A DNA stretch of 64,000 nt from Streptomyces gossypii. GTDB taxonomy: Bacteria; Actinomycetota; Actinomycetes; Streptomycetales; Streptomycetaceae. Positions 1 through 10,827 of this stretch are shown here, piece by piece (position 1 is the stretch's first letter; each line of letters starts with the position of its first letter). Made by a program: the position numbers and the translations under genes. The stretch is from contig NZ_JAJAGO010000018.1 in assembly GCF_025165795.1 (NCBI RefSeq), positions 85,599 through 149,598 of the forward strand. The letters are read 5' to 3'. The notes beneath the pieces are model-generated. The model had not been told where the DNA came from. It worked only from the letters and a program-made list of their open reading frames with translations, and made no database searches.

Positions 1-1
1 G

Positions 2-304
2 AAGTCCGGGGTGGACCTGGCCGCCGCACTGGACGTACTGGGCGGCGGACTGGCCGGATCCACGGTGCTGGAGCGCAAGAAGGACAACTTCAAGAAGCGC
101 GACTTCGCCCCCGGCTTCCGCATCGACCTCCACCACAAGGACATGGGCATCGTCACCGAGGCCGCCCGCGAGGTCGGCGCGGCCCTTCCCGTCGGCGCCG
201 TGGTGGCCAACCTGGTCTCCTCGCTGCGGGCCCAGGGTGACGGCGGGCTGGACCACTCCGCCCTGCTGCGCGGCGTCGAGCGCCTGTCCGGCCCCCAGGG
301 CTGA
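2..304 (+). CDS. glxR: Tartronate semialdehyde reductase, C-terminal part (cut by window edge)
   Basis: Open from the left edge; only about 100 C-terminal residues are visible. They match the all-helical C-terminal domain of beta-hydroxyacid dehydrogenases, with the FRIDLHHKDMG stretch that carries the family's second conserved lysine. The enzyme reduces tartronate semialdehyde to glycerate with NAD(P)H in the cytosol. The next gene downstream is glyoxylate carboligase, which makes tartronate semialdehyde, and that pairing is the main reason for choosing GlxR over other family members. A GTG occurs at position 11, but the frame is open before it and the domain would be incomplete, so the true start lies outside the window. 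Confidence 0.8.
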   Translation, partial: KSGVDLAAALDVLGGGLAGSTVLERKKDNFKKRDFAPGFRIDLHHKDMGIVTEAAREVGAALPVGAVVANLVSSLRAQGDGGLDHSALLRGVERLSGPQG

Positions 305-435
305 CAGCAGCTGTGACCGGAGACGGCCGAGCCCGTCTCCCCCCAGTCGTCCGGGCGGCGGCGCCGACACCTGTCCTGTCGCGCCCAAGGCGCCGCCGCC
401 CGGACCCCATCCACCTGTTCGAACAGGAGCACGCA

Positions 436-2214
<1,779 letters not shown>

Positions 2215-2365
2215 GCGCGGGGACGCGGCTCGGTGCACTACAGCCCGGTGGGGCGGAGCGCAAACGATTCCCCCCGGTTCTGCGATCCGCTTCGTAAATC
2301 CGACCCCATCGGGGACGATGTGACGAACCCGCCGTCATGACGAAACCCCCGCTGGAGCCCCCGAG

Positions 2366-3241
2366 ATGGCCGAGAGCGTCTCCGTGCGCTGTCCCACCTG
2401 CCGCCGCGAGCACACCTACGCACCGCCCAGCTATCCGTGCTCCTGCGGCGCGCCCGTCAGCCTGCCGCTGTTGAGTGGCGGGGTTCCCGTCCAGGTACAG
2501 CACCGTACGTGGGCGGGGTCCTGGGTGCCGGTGCGGTGCGGGAGCTGCGGCAAGCTGGACGAGTGGCCGCAGCCGGAGTTCGGCTGCGTGTGCGGGGCGA
2601 TCGTGCGCGTGCCGGTCGCCTCGCCCGGCCCGCCGCCGACGGCTGCCGCCGAACCGACCGGGCCGACCGCCCCGCACGGCGGCCGGGGCAGTGGCGGTGG
2701 CCCGGCACGGCCCGCCGCACCACGCGGCCCGGCCGACCGTACGCCGGACGGCTCTGGCTCGGGCTCGGGAACCGGCAGGGGTTCGGAACCGCCGCGCGCG
2801 ACCCGTGAGGCGGCCGCCGCCCGCCCGTCCCCGGCCCGCCCCACCGGTCCTCCGGCCCGTCGCCCCGCCTTCCGCCCCGTCACCATCCGCACCGCGCAGG
2901 ACGCCAAGACCGCCGCCGCGCAGTATCTGCGCTGGCTGGGCTTCACGGAGGTGCGGATCGCGGGCAACCGGCCCGCATCCGGGGTGGATCTGCGGGGGCC
3001 GGAGGTGGTCGCCCACGTCGATCCGACGACCACCCCCACCACGCTGCGCGACATCGAGACCCTCTGGCTGAACGGCCTGAACGAGTCGGCGACGGCGGTG
3101 TGCTTCTCCCTCGCCGGTTATTCGCACGACGCCCGCAACCGCGCGGACGAGCTGGCGCTCCCGTTGTTCGTACTGGATCTGACGGGCACCCCTCAACCGG
3201 TCAACGACCCGGCGGACGCGCTGATACGCACGGTCGCCTGA
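2366..3241 (+). CDS. Zinc-ribbon protein with a C-terminal restriction-endonuclease-like domain
   Basis: 291 residues in three parts. Residues 1-85 hold two zinc-ribbon-like pairs (CPTC with CSCG, then CGSCG with CVCG). Residues 90-170 are a Pro/Gly/Ala-rich linker. Residues 175-291 resemble the Mrr-like PD-(D/E)xK fold: an alpha helix (AAQYLRWLGF), then SGVDLRGPEVVAHVD. In active Mrr enzymes the second strand carries E/QxK; here it reads VAHVD, so catalysis is doubtful. Monocistronic: preceded by 150 bp of intergenic DNA and convergent with the acyl-CoA synthetase. The exact role is unknown; nucleic-acid binding is inferred from the domain types only. Confidence 0.7.
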   Translation: MAESVSVRCPTCRREHTYAPPSYPCSCGAPVSLPLLSGGVPVQVQHRTWAGSWVPVRCGSCGKLDEWPQPEFGCVCGAIVRVPVASPGPPPTAAAEPTGPTAPHGGRGSGGGPARPAAPRGPADRTPDGSGSGSGTGRGSEPPRATREAAAARPSPARPTGPPARRPAFRPVTIRTAQDAKTAAAQYLRWLGFTEVRIAGNRPASGVDLRGPEVVAHVDPTTTPTTLRDIETLWLNGLNESATAVCFSLAGYSHDARNRADELALPLFVLDLTGTPQPVNDPADALIRTVA

Positions 3242-3260
3242 ACTGCGGCCACCGCGCCCG

Positions 3261-4970
3261 CTATTCGCGGTACTCCCGGTGTTCCGGGGTCTCCGTCGAC
3301 GCCCGCTCCCCCGACGCCCGCTCCCCCGCCGCGTGCTCACGCAGCTCCACCCGCCGGATCTTCCCCGAGATCGTCTTCGGAAGGTCGGAGAATTCCAGCA
3401 CCCGCACCCGCTTGTACGGCGCGAGGACCGCGCGCGAGTGCGCGAAGAGTGCCTTGGCGGTCTCCTCTCCCGCCTCCCAGCCTTCGGCCAGCACCACATA
3501 CGCCTTCGGTACCGCCAGCCGCACCGGATCGGGTGAGGGCACCACCGCCGCCTCGGCCACCGCCTCGTGTTCCAGCAGGGCACTCTCCAGCTCGAACGGG
3601 GAGATCTTGTAGTCGGACGCCTTGAAGACATCGTCCGAGCGGCCGACATAGGTGATGTAGCCCTCCGCGTCCCGAGTCCCGATGTCGCCGGTGCGGTAGT
3701 AGCCGTCCGCCATCGCCTCAGCCGTACGCTCCGGGTCTCCCTGGTAGCCCGTCATCAGGCCCACCGGACGGCCGTCGGGGCCCGTCAGGTCGAGACAGAT
3801 CTCGCCCTCCTCGCCCGGCTCGCCGCTGACCGGATCGAGGAGCACCACCTCGAACCCCGGCGTGGGGCGCCCCATGGAACCGGGCTTGAGCCGCTGGCCC
3901 GGGGTGTTGGCGACCTGCACGGCCGTCTCCGTCTGCCCGAAGCCGTCCCGGATGGTCACCCCCCAGTGCCGCTGCACATGCTCGATCACCTCCGGGTTCA
4001 GCGGCTCACCGGCGGCGACGACCTCGCGCGGCACGTGCTTCAGCTGGCCCAGGTCGGCCTGGATCAGCATGCGCCACACGGTCGGCGGCGCGCAGAAGCT
4101 GGTGACCCCCGCCCGGTCCATCTCGGCCATCAGCCGGGTGGCGTCGAAGCGCGTGTAGTGGTGGATGAAGATCGTCGCCTCGGCGTTCCAGGGGGCGAAG
4201 AAGTTGGAGTAGGCGTGTTTTGCCCAGCCCGGCGAGGAGATGTTGAGATGCACGTCGCCCGGCCGCAGACCGATCCAGTACATGGTGGCCAGATGCCCGA
4301 CGGGGTAGGAGACGTGGCTGTGCTCCACCAGCTTGGGCTGGGCGGTGGTGCCGGAGGTGAAGTAGAGCAGCAGGGTGTCCTCGGCCCGGGTAGGCCCGTC
4401 GGGCTCGAACGCGGCGGGCGCGTCGTAGGCCTCCTCGTAGGCGAGCCAGCCGCCCGTGGCCCCGCCCACGGCGATGCGTGTGTACTCGCCGGGCACCCCG
4501 TCGAACTTCCCCGCGTCCTCCGTCCTCACGAGCACATGGCGGGCGCCGCCGCGGCCGATCCGGTCGGCGAGGTCGGCCGGGCCGAGCAGCGGGGTGGCCG
4601 GGATGACGACCGCGCGCAGCTTCATGGCGGCGAGCAGCGTCTCCCACAGTTCGGCCTGGTTGCCGAGCATCACCACGATGCGGTCGCCCGCCCGTACGCC
4701 CGCCGTCGTCCGCAGCCAGTTGGCCACCCGGTCCGAGCGCTCGCGCATCGCCGCGTAGGAGATCCGCTCCTCGGTGCCGTCCTCTTCGACGATGTGCAGG
4801 GCGGTGCGGTCGTTGCCCTCCGCGATCCGGTCGAACCAGTCCAGCGCCCAGTTGAAGTGTGCGGGCCGCGGCCAGACGAAGCGCGCGCGGGCCGTTTCGT
4901 AGTCCTCGCGGTGGCTCAGCAGGGTGTCCCGGGCGGTGCGGAAGGATTCGGTCGGGCTGGGCAGGGTCAT
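3261..4970 (-). CDS. AMP-dependent acyl-CoA synthetase
   Basis: 569-residue adenylate-forming enzyme that activates a carboxylic acid to acyl-AMP and then to the CoA thioester. Motifs are in order: P-loop YFTSGTTAQPKL near residue 205, GFGQTETA near 350, YYRTGDIG near 425, the hinge GRSDDVFKASDYKISP, and the C-terminal catalytic lysine in PKTISGKIRRVELR. The overall pattern (start with FRTARD, FNWALDWFD) is that of medium-chain/ACSM-like synthetases rather than acetyl-CoA synthetase, but the substrate cannot be read from sequence. Convergent with the zinc-ribbon gene. The C-terminus ends in a short degenerate repeat (ERASGERAS). Confidence 0.9.
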   Translation of the reverse strand: MTLPSPTESFRTARDTLLSHREDYETARARFVWPRPAHFNWALDWFDRIAEGNDRTALHIVEEDGTEERISYAAMRERSDRVANWLRTTAGVRAGDRIVVMLGNQAELWETLLAAMKLRAVVIPATPLLGPADLADRIGRGGARHVLVRTEDAGKFDGVPGEYTRIAVGGATGGWLAYEEAYDAPAAFEPDGPTRAEDTLLLYFTSGTTAQPKLVEHSHVSYPVGHLATMYWIGLRPGDVHLNISSPGWAKHAYSNFFAPWNAEATIFIHHYTRFDATRLMAEMDRAGVTSFCAPPTVWRMLIQADLGQLKHVPREVVAAGEPLNPEVIEHVQRHWGVTIRDGFGQTETAVQVANTPGQRLKPGSMGRPTPGFEVVLLDPVSGEPGEEGEICLDLTGPDGRPVGLMTGYQGDPERTAEAMADGYYRTGDIGTRDAEGYITYVGRSDDVFKASDYKISPFELESALLEHEAVAEAAVVPSPDPVRLAVPKAYVVLAEGWEAGEETAKALFAHSRAVLAPYKRVRVLEFSDLPKTISGKIRRVELREHAAGERASGERASTETPEHREYRE

Positions 4971-5087
4971 GTGTTCTCCCAGGTGGGCGGCCCGCAGGGT
5001 CGGTCGAAGGGGTCGGTCGAGGGGGTCGGTCGGCGGGTGCGGCCATCATCGGACGCGGAGGCCGCCGGACGCCAGCCCTTGTGACGC

Positions 5088-6308
5088 TCAGTCCTGGTAG
5101 GCGCCCCTTCCCGTGACGCCGCCGTCGCCCTCCCCGTCGTCGGCCCCGTCGGCGCCGTCCTCCGTCCCGTCCTCCTCCTCGTCCCACTGCTCCCAGCTCA
5201 CGTCGTGCTCCGCGCCGGGTGTGTGGAAGGCGAGCAGCTCGGCTCCCTCCTGCTCCAGCTCCTCCCGCCGTGCCTCGGGGAGCCCGCCGAACGGCCGGAT
5301 CACCAGGGTGGCCCGGGTGCGCTTCCTGTCCGCTTCCAGCCGCCAGGTGCCCCGGATGAATCCGTCGGAGAGGAAGACGGGCAGGGCCTCGAAGCCCTTC
5401 CAGAAGTGCCGCAGGGCGGCGTCGCTCACCACCCGGCTGCGGTCCTGGTAGCCGATGAAGACGTTGTCGAACTCCGGGAGGAACCGGGCGGGGGCCGGGG
5501 AGTCCGGGTCGGGCCGGGGTGCGTCCGGCAGATCGAACAGCTCGGTTCCCGCCTCGTCCCGGAAGACGGTCACCTCGGCGCGCAGCCGGTCCAGTACCTC
5601 GCGCAGCCGGGTGAGCCCGCTCCAGGTCTGCACGTCCTTCACGGACGCCGGGCCGAAGGCGGCGAGATAGCGCAGCACCAGGCCGTCCAGGGCGGCGGCG
5701 GAGGCGTCCGGGCGGCCGAGGTCGGCGGGTTCCGCGCCGAGGTAGTGCTCCATGGTGGTGTGCCGGGCCAGCCCGCCCCGGTGCCACAGCCCCCGTGGCG
5801 GCACCTGGACGAGCGCCAGGAGGTGGCGCGCGACCATGCCGAGCGCCTGCACGTCGCCCTCCGGGTACTCCTCGATCAGCAGCTTCCCCAGCTCGCTGGC
5901 GGAGAGCGGCTGCTCCTCCAGCAGCTCGCGGGAGCGCGCCACGACGCTGTCCACGTCGATGCCGGTCAGCCGCTTGGCGAAGTTCGAGCGGAAGCTGCGG
6001 TCGTGCGTCACCTGGAAGAGCGGGCGCAGCGCGAGGGCGTCCCGTGCGGTGACGGTGTGCACGGTGGCGCGCATCATGCTGAGCCGTACGAACTCGCGCT
6101 GCTCGTAGCGCCGCGAGAACTCCTCCGCGTCGAATCCGGCGACGCGCGACCACAGCGACGTGTAGTGGTTGGTGGGCACCTGGGCCTGGAGCCCGACGAG
6201 ATGCTCGACGGCCCGCTCCGTGGTGACGGGCGCGCGACGCAGCAGCAGTTGCCGGTCGAGGGTGGCACGGTTGAGCGCGCGGGTGGTCAGCACGGGTGCG
6301 GTCGTCAT
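5088..6308 (-). CDS. Winged-helix DNA glycosylase, AlkZ/HTH_42 family
   Basis: 406 residues if started at the ATG whose complement is at 6306-6308 (MTTAPVL); a longer frame to 6377 adds an unrelated leader. It belongs to the HTH_42 (DUF1006) family of tandem winged-helix proteins, whose characterised members AlkZ and YcaQ are DNA glycosylases that unhook alkylated or crosslinked bases. The catalytic QxQ signature is present as GLQAQVPTNHY (Gln41, Gln43). The C-terminus is acidic (EEEDGTEDGADGADDGEGDG). It stands alone, divergent from the EEP-family gene. In Streptomyces such proteins may be housekeeping repair enzymes or self-resistance factors; no biosynthetic cluster is seen next to it. Confidence 0.8.
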   Translation of the reverse strand: MTTAPVLTTRALNRATLDRQLLLRRAPVTTERAVEHLVGLQAQVPTNHYTSLWSRVAGFDAEEFSRRYEQREFVRLSMMRATVHTVTARDALALRPLFQVTHDRSFRSNFAKRLTGIDVDSVVARSRELLEEQPLSASELGKLLIEEYPEGDVQALGMVARHLLALVQVPPRGLWHRGGLARHTTMEHYLGAEPADLGRPDASAAALDGLVLRYLAAFGPASVKDVQTWSGLTRLREVLDRLRAEVTVFRDEAGTELFDLPDAPRPDPDSPAPARFLPEFDNVFIGYQDRSRVVSDAALRHFWKGFEALPVFLSDGFIRGTWRLEADRKRTRATLVIRPFGGLPEARREELEQEGAELLAFHTPGAEHDVSWEQWDEEEDGTEDGADGADDGEGDGGVTGRGAYQD

Positions 6309-6433
6309 GGGGAGGAGGTTACTGGCGCTTGCGGACGAATCCAGTCCGCAGATGCCGGATTCCGCCCACGTCGACATGCGGGTACGGGACCCGTGATCGC
6401 GTCGCGGGCCGGTGATGGGGCAGTATCGGGTGG

Positions 6434-7483
6434 ATGCACACGGGGGAAGAGCAGTACCGGGGCGAGGTTCCGCCCGAGATCAGGCGCACCGCGGACACGG
6501 CCCCCGCGCCCGCCGTACCGGACTCCGCCGCGCGGCGGGCCCGGCGGCGCCGGGTGCTCGGCTGGTGCGCGGCGCTGCTGCTGTTCCCCGTCAGCGTGCC
6601 GCTGGTGTTCCGCGGCATCGACGCCGACGGCGCCACTCCCATCCCCCAACTGCTCGCCTTCCTCCCCTGGTTCCTGGCCCCCGCCTGGCTGGCGCTGGCG
6701 CTGGCCGTACTGGGGCGGCGCTGGCTGGTGACGGTCTGGTCGGTGGCCGTGCTGGCGACGACGGGCTGGTTCATCCAGCCCTATGGTGCCGACGCGCCGC
6801 CGCCGCGGGAGCATCCGCCGACGGCCCGCTTCCGCGTGCTGACGGCGAACCTCCAGTACGGCCAGGCCACCGAGGCGCTGCTGCGGGAGGTCCAGCGGGA
6901 GCGGCCGCAGCTGGTTTCCGTACAGGAGTGCGAGAGCACGTGCGTCGAGGCGCTGCGCGGCGCCGAACTGCGGGAGGCCTACCCCCATCGGGTCATCACC
7001 GAGGCCGGCGGCGCGGGCGGCTCCGCCCTGCTGAGCACCTACCCGCTGCACACCCGGACACCGGTGCCCGGGCAGCTGACGATGCCCAGCGCCGTCGCGG
7101 AGATAGGCGGCAGGGAGGTACGGATCCAGGTCGCGCACCCGATGCCGCCGGAACCCAGCTCGATGGGCGCCTGGAAGCGCGAACTGGGCAATCTGCGCGA
7201 CTGGGCCGCACGCGGTGACCAGCCCCGGGTCATCGCGGGCGACTTCAACGCCACCCAGGACCATGCCGCGTTCCGGGACATCCTGGAGACCGGTCTGCGG
7301 GACGCCGCCCGGCTCCAGGGCCAGTCCCGCACACCCACCTGGCCGACGGCCACCTCCCCGCCGCTGGGCGCGCAGATCGACCACGTACTGCTCAGCCGCC
7401 ACTTCGAGGCGGCCGACGCCCAGTTCCTCGACCTGCCGGGCTCCGACCACCGGGGCCTGCTGGTCGACCTCAAGATGTACTGA
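6434..7483 (+). CDS. Membrane-anchored endonuclease/exonuclease/phosphatase-family protein
   Basis: 349 residues. The N-terminus has a basic RRARRRR segment and three hydrophobic helices (about residues 41-60, 70-92 and 95-113), so the catalytic domain is anchored. The domain (120-349) shows the EEP motif series: TANLQYG, VQECEST (metal glutamate), HPMPPE, GDFNATQDH, IDHVLLS and GSDHRGL (catalytic histidine). The family includes nucleases, sphingomyelinases and inositol phosphatases; the membrane-anchored actinobacterial type has no assigned substrate. It is divergent from the AlkZ-like gene, with a 125-bp shared promoter region, and convergent with the sigma-factor gene. Confidence 0.85.
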   Translation: MHTGEEQYRGEVPPEIRRTADTAPAPAVPDSAARRARRRRVLGWCAALLLFPVSVPLVFRGIDADGATPIPQLLAFLPWFLAPAWLALALAVLGRRWLVTVWSVAVLATTGWFIQPYGADAPPPREHPPTARFRVLTANLQYGQATEALLREVQRERPQLVSVQECESTCVEALRGAELREAYPHRVITEAGGAGGSALLSTYPLHTRTPVPGQLTMPSAVAEIGGREVRIQVAHPMPPEPSSMGAWKRELGNLRDWAARGDQPRVIAGDFNATQDHAAFRDILETGLRDAARLQGQSRTPTWPTATSPPLGAQIDHVLLSRHFEAADAQFLDLPGSDHRGLLVDLKMY

Positions 7484-7530
7484 CGGCGCGCAGGCCCCCG
7501 ACCGCGGCCCTTCGCGGCGCCTGACAGGCC

Positions 7531-8763
7531 CTAGCCGGGCGGTCCGGCGCTCAGGCGGGCCGCGCGGGACTGGAGGTAGCGGCGCTCCGGGAGGCTGAGT
7601 GCGAGGCGCGCCGCCTCGGTGTCGCCCGCGCGCTCCAGCAGGTGGCCGCGCGTTGCCGCGAGCCGGTGGTGCCCGGCCAGGTGCGGGTCCTCGTCCAGCC
7701 TCTCCAGCAGCGCCAGGCCGAACCGGGGACCGCGCACCATCGCGACGGCGACCGCATGGCTGAGAGAGACCATCGGGCCGGGCCAGAAGCGGTCGAGCAG
7801 GTCGTACAGGGCCAGGATCTGCGGCCAGTCGGTGCGCTCGGCATCCGCCGCCTCATCGTGGACCGCGGCGATCGCCGCCTGCACCTGGTAGGGCCCCAGT
7901 TCGAAGTGACGCAGGGCGTGCTCGACCAGCTCGACCCCCTCCTTGATGGCGGCCTGGTCCCACCTGCCGCGGTCCTGCGCGGCGAGCGGGATCAGCTCGC
8001 CGCCCGGCCCCGTACGGGCCGCCCGCCGCGCGTCGCTGAGCAGCATCAGTGCCAGCAGCCCGGTGACCTCCCCGTCGTCGGGGAGCAGCCGCCGTACGGC
8101 ACGCGTGAGGCGGATCGCCTCGCCGGAGAGGTCGGTGCGGTGCAGCTGTTCGCCGGCGGAGGCCGTGTAGCCCTCGTTGAAGATCAGGTAGAGCACCTGG
8201 AGGACGGCGTCCAGCCGCTCCGCGCGCTCCTTCGGGGGCGGTGTGCGAAAGCGGGCCCCGGCGGCCTTGACCCGCTGCTTGGCGCGGCTGATGCGCTGGG
8301 CCATCGTCGCCTCGGGCACCAGGTAGGCACGGGCGATCTCCGCCGTCGTCAGTCCGCCGACCGCCCGCAGGGTGAGCGCGACCTGCGAGGGTGCGGACAG
8401 CTGCGGGTGGCAGCAGAGGAAGAGCAGGGTCAGGGTGTCGTCCTCGGACGGGGCGCGTGCCTCGCCGGGCGGCGGCGCCACGAAGTCGTCGCGCGGCGTC
8501 ATCGCGGCGGCCGTCTCCTCCCGGCGGCGCCGGGCCTCCTCGCTGCGCAGCTGGTCCGTCAGCCGCCGGGAGGCGACCCGGATCAGCCAGCCGCGAGGGT
8601 TCTCCGGTATGCCCTCGCCGCGCCACTGGACGGCGGCGGCGAGCAGCGCCTCCTGCACCGCGTCCTCGGCGGCGGAGAAGTGCCCGTAGCGGCGTACGAG
8701 CGCGCCGAGGACCTGCGGCGCGTGGCGGCGCAGCAGGTCCTCGGCTGGCGGCTGTCCGGTCAT
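7531..8763 (-). CDS. ECF RNA polymerase sigma factor with C-terminal extension (ECF42-like)
   Basis: 410 residues. The sigma-2 region (EDAVQEALLAAAVQWRGEGIPENPRGWL) and sigma-4 region (LTTAEIARAYLVPEATMAQRISRAKQRV) fill the first 180 residues. The remaining 220 form the helical DUF6596/TPR-like extension with the FNEGYTAS motif typical of ECF42. ECF42 factors lack a classical anti-sigma and are found beside YCII/DGPF proteins; that partner lies directly upstream at 8803-9219 in the same orientation, 39 bp away. It probably autoregulates the pair and responds through its own C-terminal extension, but the signal is not known. Confidence 0.92.
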   Translation of the reverse strand: MTGQPPAEDLLRRHAPQVLGALVRRYGHFSAAEDAVQEALLAAAVQWRGEGIPENPRGWLIRVASRRLTDQLRSEEARRRREETAAAMTPRDDFVAPPPGEARAPSEDDTLTLLFLCCHPQLSAPSQVALTLRAVGGLTTAEIARAYLVPEATMAQRISRAKQRVKAAGARFRTPPPKERAERLDAVLQVLYLIFNEGYTASAGEQLHRTDLSGEAIRLTRAVRRLLPDDGEVTGLLALMLLSDARRAARTGPGGELIPLAAQDRGRWDQAAIKEGVELVEHALRHFELGPYQVQAAIAAVHDEAADAERTDWPQILALYDLLDRFWPGPMVSLSHAVAVAMVRGPRFGLALLERLDEDPHLAGHHRLAATRGHLLERAGDTEAARLALSLPERRYLQSRAARLSAGPPG

Positions 8764-8802
8764 CGTCCGCTCACTGTCCGGTCAGGCGCTGGGCTGGTCC
8801 GG

Positions 8803-9219
8803 TCACACATCGGCGGGCGGGCCGTCGGCGATCGGGTGGACGACCACCGGGTAGCGCGCCGCGCCCTCGGGGACCGGGCAGTCGCCGACGCGGGCGGCGA
8901 TCTCGGTGGCCCGGTCGATGCTCTCGCATTCGAGTACCCAGTATCCGGCGAGGACCTCCTTGGTCTCTCCGTACGGCCCGTCCGAGACCACCGGCTGCCC
9001 GTCCCGGGTCCCGTTCACGAGCCGCGCCTGCGAGGGCTCGGCCAGCCCCTGCCCGTCGATGAGTTCACCGGATTCGGCGAGATCGTTGTTGACCGCGCCC
9101 ATGAACTCGAACATGGTCTTGAGGTCCGCCTCGGTCCACACCGGTCCGTCGGCGGACTTGGTGCCGCTCATGGCGTCGTAGTCGGACTGCCTGCCGAGAA
9201 TCATCAGCATGTACTTCAT
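8803..9219 (-). CDS. YCII/DGPF-domain protein, partner of ECF42 sigma
   Basis: 138 residues. Begins MKYMLMILGRQSDYD and carries the DGPF-type motif as VVSDGPYGETKE, followed by GYWVLECESIDRATEIAARV, the ferredoxin-like dimeric alpha/beta fold of YciI-related proteins. Members of this family are the usual targets and neighbours of ECF42 sigma factors; whether they are enzymes or ligand binders is unsettled. First gene of a two-gene operon with the sigma factor. Confidence 0.9.
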   Translation of the reverse strand: MKYMLMILGRQSDYDAMSGTKSADGPVWTEADLKTMFEFMGAVNNDLAESGELIDGQGLAEPSQARLVNGTRDGQPVVSDGPYGETKEVLAGYWVLECESIDRATEIAARVGDCPVPEGAARYPVVVHPIADGPPADV

Positions 9220-9743
9220 GGTGGCGCTCCCTGTGCCGGTGACGCCCTTCGTGGGCGCCTCTCACAGGAAACATCGGAACCGCGGCGGCCGCCTCGACAT
9301 CCCGGACAGAAAACTTCTGAGTTTTTTCCGGGCGGACCGCCCAGGCGGGTCGCCCAGGCTGGTCACCCCGGCTGGCCACCTGGTCACGTACGTGCCCGCA
9401 CCGCAGGGAGAGGAGGGCTGTTCCGTTGCTTTCCGACGATTTCCCTTCTCTGCCAGGTCCACCCCGGGGAGGGTGAAGTCGACCGGCCAGATCAGGCGAA
9501 CACGGGGGGTGTGCTCCACCTCCCCCTCACAGCCTTGGTGCATGCCCAGCAGAAGGCGGCGGGCGGTCGCACTTCGCCGAGCTGAAGGCCGACCCGGGGG
9601 CGCCGGGGCTGGAGAGCCTGCTGGCGTAGGTGAACAAGCTGGAGCGGGTGCGGCGGCTGGAGTGGCCCGCGGACTTGTTTGCGGACGTGTCGGCGGGGCC
9701 GACCGCCCATCGACCAGGCATGCCGATTCAGGACCGGGGGCTT
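9220..9743. other. Gene-poor stretch holding a transposase scrap
   Basis: 524 bp between the YCII gene and the LysR gene. Apart from the Tn3-type transposase remnant at 9570-9696, no coding signal was recognised. The part at 9220-9420 serves as upstream region for the minus-strand YCII/sigma operon and includes a C-rich run near 9350-9370 with repeated CCAGGCxGG elements. Confidence 0.5.
9570..9696 (+). pseudogene. Fragment of a Tn3-family transposase (DUF4158 region), with stop codon
   Basis: Reading from 9570, the translation is HFAELKADPGAPGLESLLA, then a TAG stop, then VNKLERVRRLEWPADLFADVS. This matches, from family memory, the conserved LKADPG-LGLETLLAEI-KLE-VRALGLP-DLFAD segment of the N-terminal DUF4158 region of Tn3-like transposases. 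The stop codon, the shortness (about 42 codons) and the lack of similarity on either side show a dead remnant. No inverted repeats belonging to it were found nearby. Confidence 0.72.
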
Positions 9744-10718
9744 TCAGGCTCCGTGCGGTGAGTCCGATGAGCGTTGTTCTTCTTGCAGGGGAGCCTCCCA
9801 GGTGGCGGTAATGTCGCGGGCGACATCGCGTAGGAGGTCGATCAGCATGTCTGCGAGTGGTGTGAGGCTGGCGTCGGTTTTGGTCAGGGCGTAGAGCTGG
9901 CGGTAGGGCCTGGGGTGGGCCAGTTCGCGATGGGTGGTGCCGGGCGCATGGGTCAGGGCCAGGCGCGATACCAGAGCCACAGCGCTGCCTGTGCCGACGA
10001 GGGCCTGGACGACGTCGTAGGACTCGGTCTCGAACCGCACGGTGGGAGTGAAGCCGGCCACGCCGGCAGCGTCGTGGAACTGCTCGCGGGCGGCGTGGCC
10101 GGCCAGGATGGAAACCCACGATTCGTCGCGCAGTTGTTTCAGTCGCAGTTCGGTGTCCGCGGGCTGCCCGGTGGCCAGAGGGTGGTCGTCGGGGAGAACC
10201 ACGACCATCGGGTCCAGCAGGAGCGGGTGGGCGCGTAGGTGCGGGGGCGGCGCGAGCGGTGTGCCCCAGGAGGCGACGATGGCGAGGTCCAGGCGCCCTG
10301 CGCTGATCTCGTCCGCTCCGCGTCCGGACACCACGTCCACGACGGAGACGTCGGCGTCCGGATGGCGGTGCCGCAGGGCCGTCAGGGCGGGTGGCAGCAG
10401 GTGCAGGGCAGCCGCCTGGAAGGTTCCGATCCGCAGCCGTAGGGAGAGGTGACCGAGCAGTGCGGCCAGTTGCGCCTCGGCCTTGTCCGACGCCTCCTCC
10501 ACGGTTCGACCGTGGCAGGCGAGCAGCGCACCGGCCGCGGTGAGCGTTGCTCCGCGAGGACCACGACTGACCAGGGGCACCTGCCAGTCGCGCTCGGCCT
10601 TGACCACCTGCTGTGTGACCGCCGCGGGCGTGAGCTGGAGGGCGTGAGCCGCCGCCGTCAAGGAGCCGTGCCGCTCGATCAACGCGAGAAGCCGGAGCTG
10701 TCCCGGGTCCACCACCAT
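9744..10718 (-). CDS. LysR-family transcriptional regulator
   Basis: 324 residues. An N-terminal winged helix-turn-helix (LRLLALIERHGSLTAAAHALQLTPAAVTQQVVKAERDW split over residues 8-45) is followed by the periplasmic-binding-like effector domain (RLRIGTFQAAALHLLPPAL at 95-113 up to about 300). It is divergent from the LysE-type exporter gene with about 110 bp between the starts, the usual layout in which a LysR protein controls the exporter, probably in response to the exported compound. The effector is not predictable. Confidence 0.9.
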   Translation of the reverse strand: MVVDPGQLRLLALIERHGSLTAAAHALQLTPAAVTQQVVKAERDWQVPLVSRGPRGATLTAAGALLACHGRTVEEASDKAEAQLAALLGHLSLRLRIGTFQAAALHLLPPALTALRHRHPDADVSVVDVVSGRGADEISAGRLDLAIVASWGTPLAPPPHLRAHPLLLDPMVVVLPDDHPLATGQPADTELRLKQLRDESWVSILAGHAAREQFHDAAGVAGFTPTVRFETESYDVVQALVGTGSAVALVSRLALTHAPGTTHRELAHPRPYRQLYALTKTDASLTPLADMLIDLLRDVARDITATWEAPLQEEQRSSDSPHGA

Positions 10719-10827
10719 TCACCAACCCTAACGCTGCACCCTTCTCTTTTAACTTCTCTTATAAGTGCGGGAGAGGAAGCCTGGTGGTGCACCCATCGAC
10801 TGCGACCCCTGGAAGGGTTCTCTCCCC
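10719..10827. promoter_or_regulatory. Divergent LysR/LysE promoter region
   Basis: The only AT-rich pocket in the area (TTCTCTTTTAACTTCTCTTATAAG around 10742-10766) lies between the two divergent genes. It contains a direct repeat of the form CTTCTCTTxTAA (10741 and 10754), suggestive of regulator or polymerase binding. The site assignment is inference. Confidence 0.4.
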
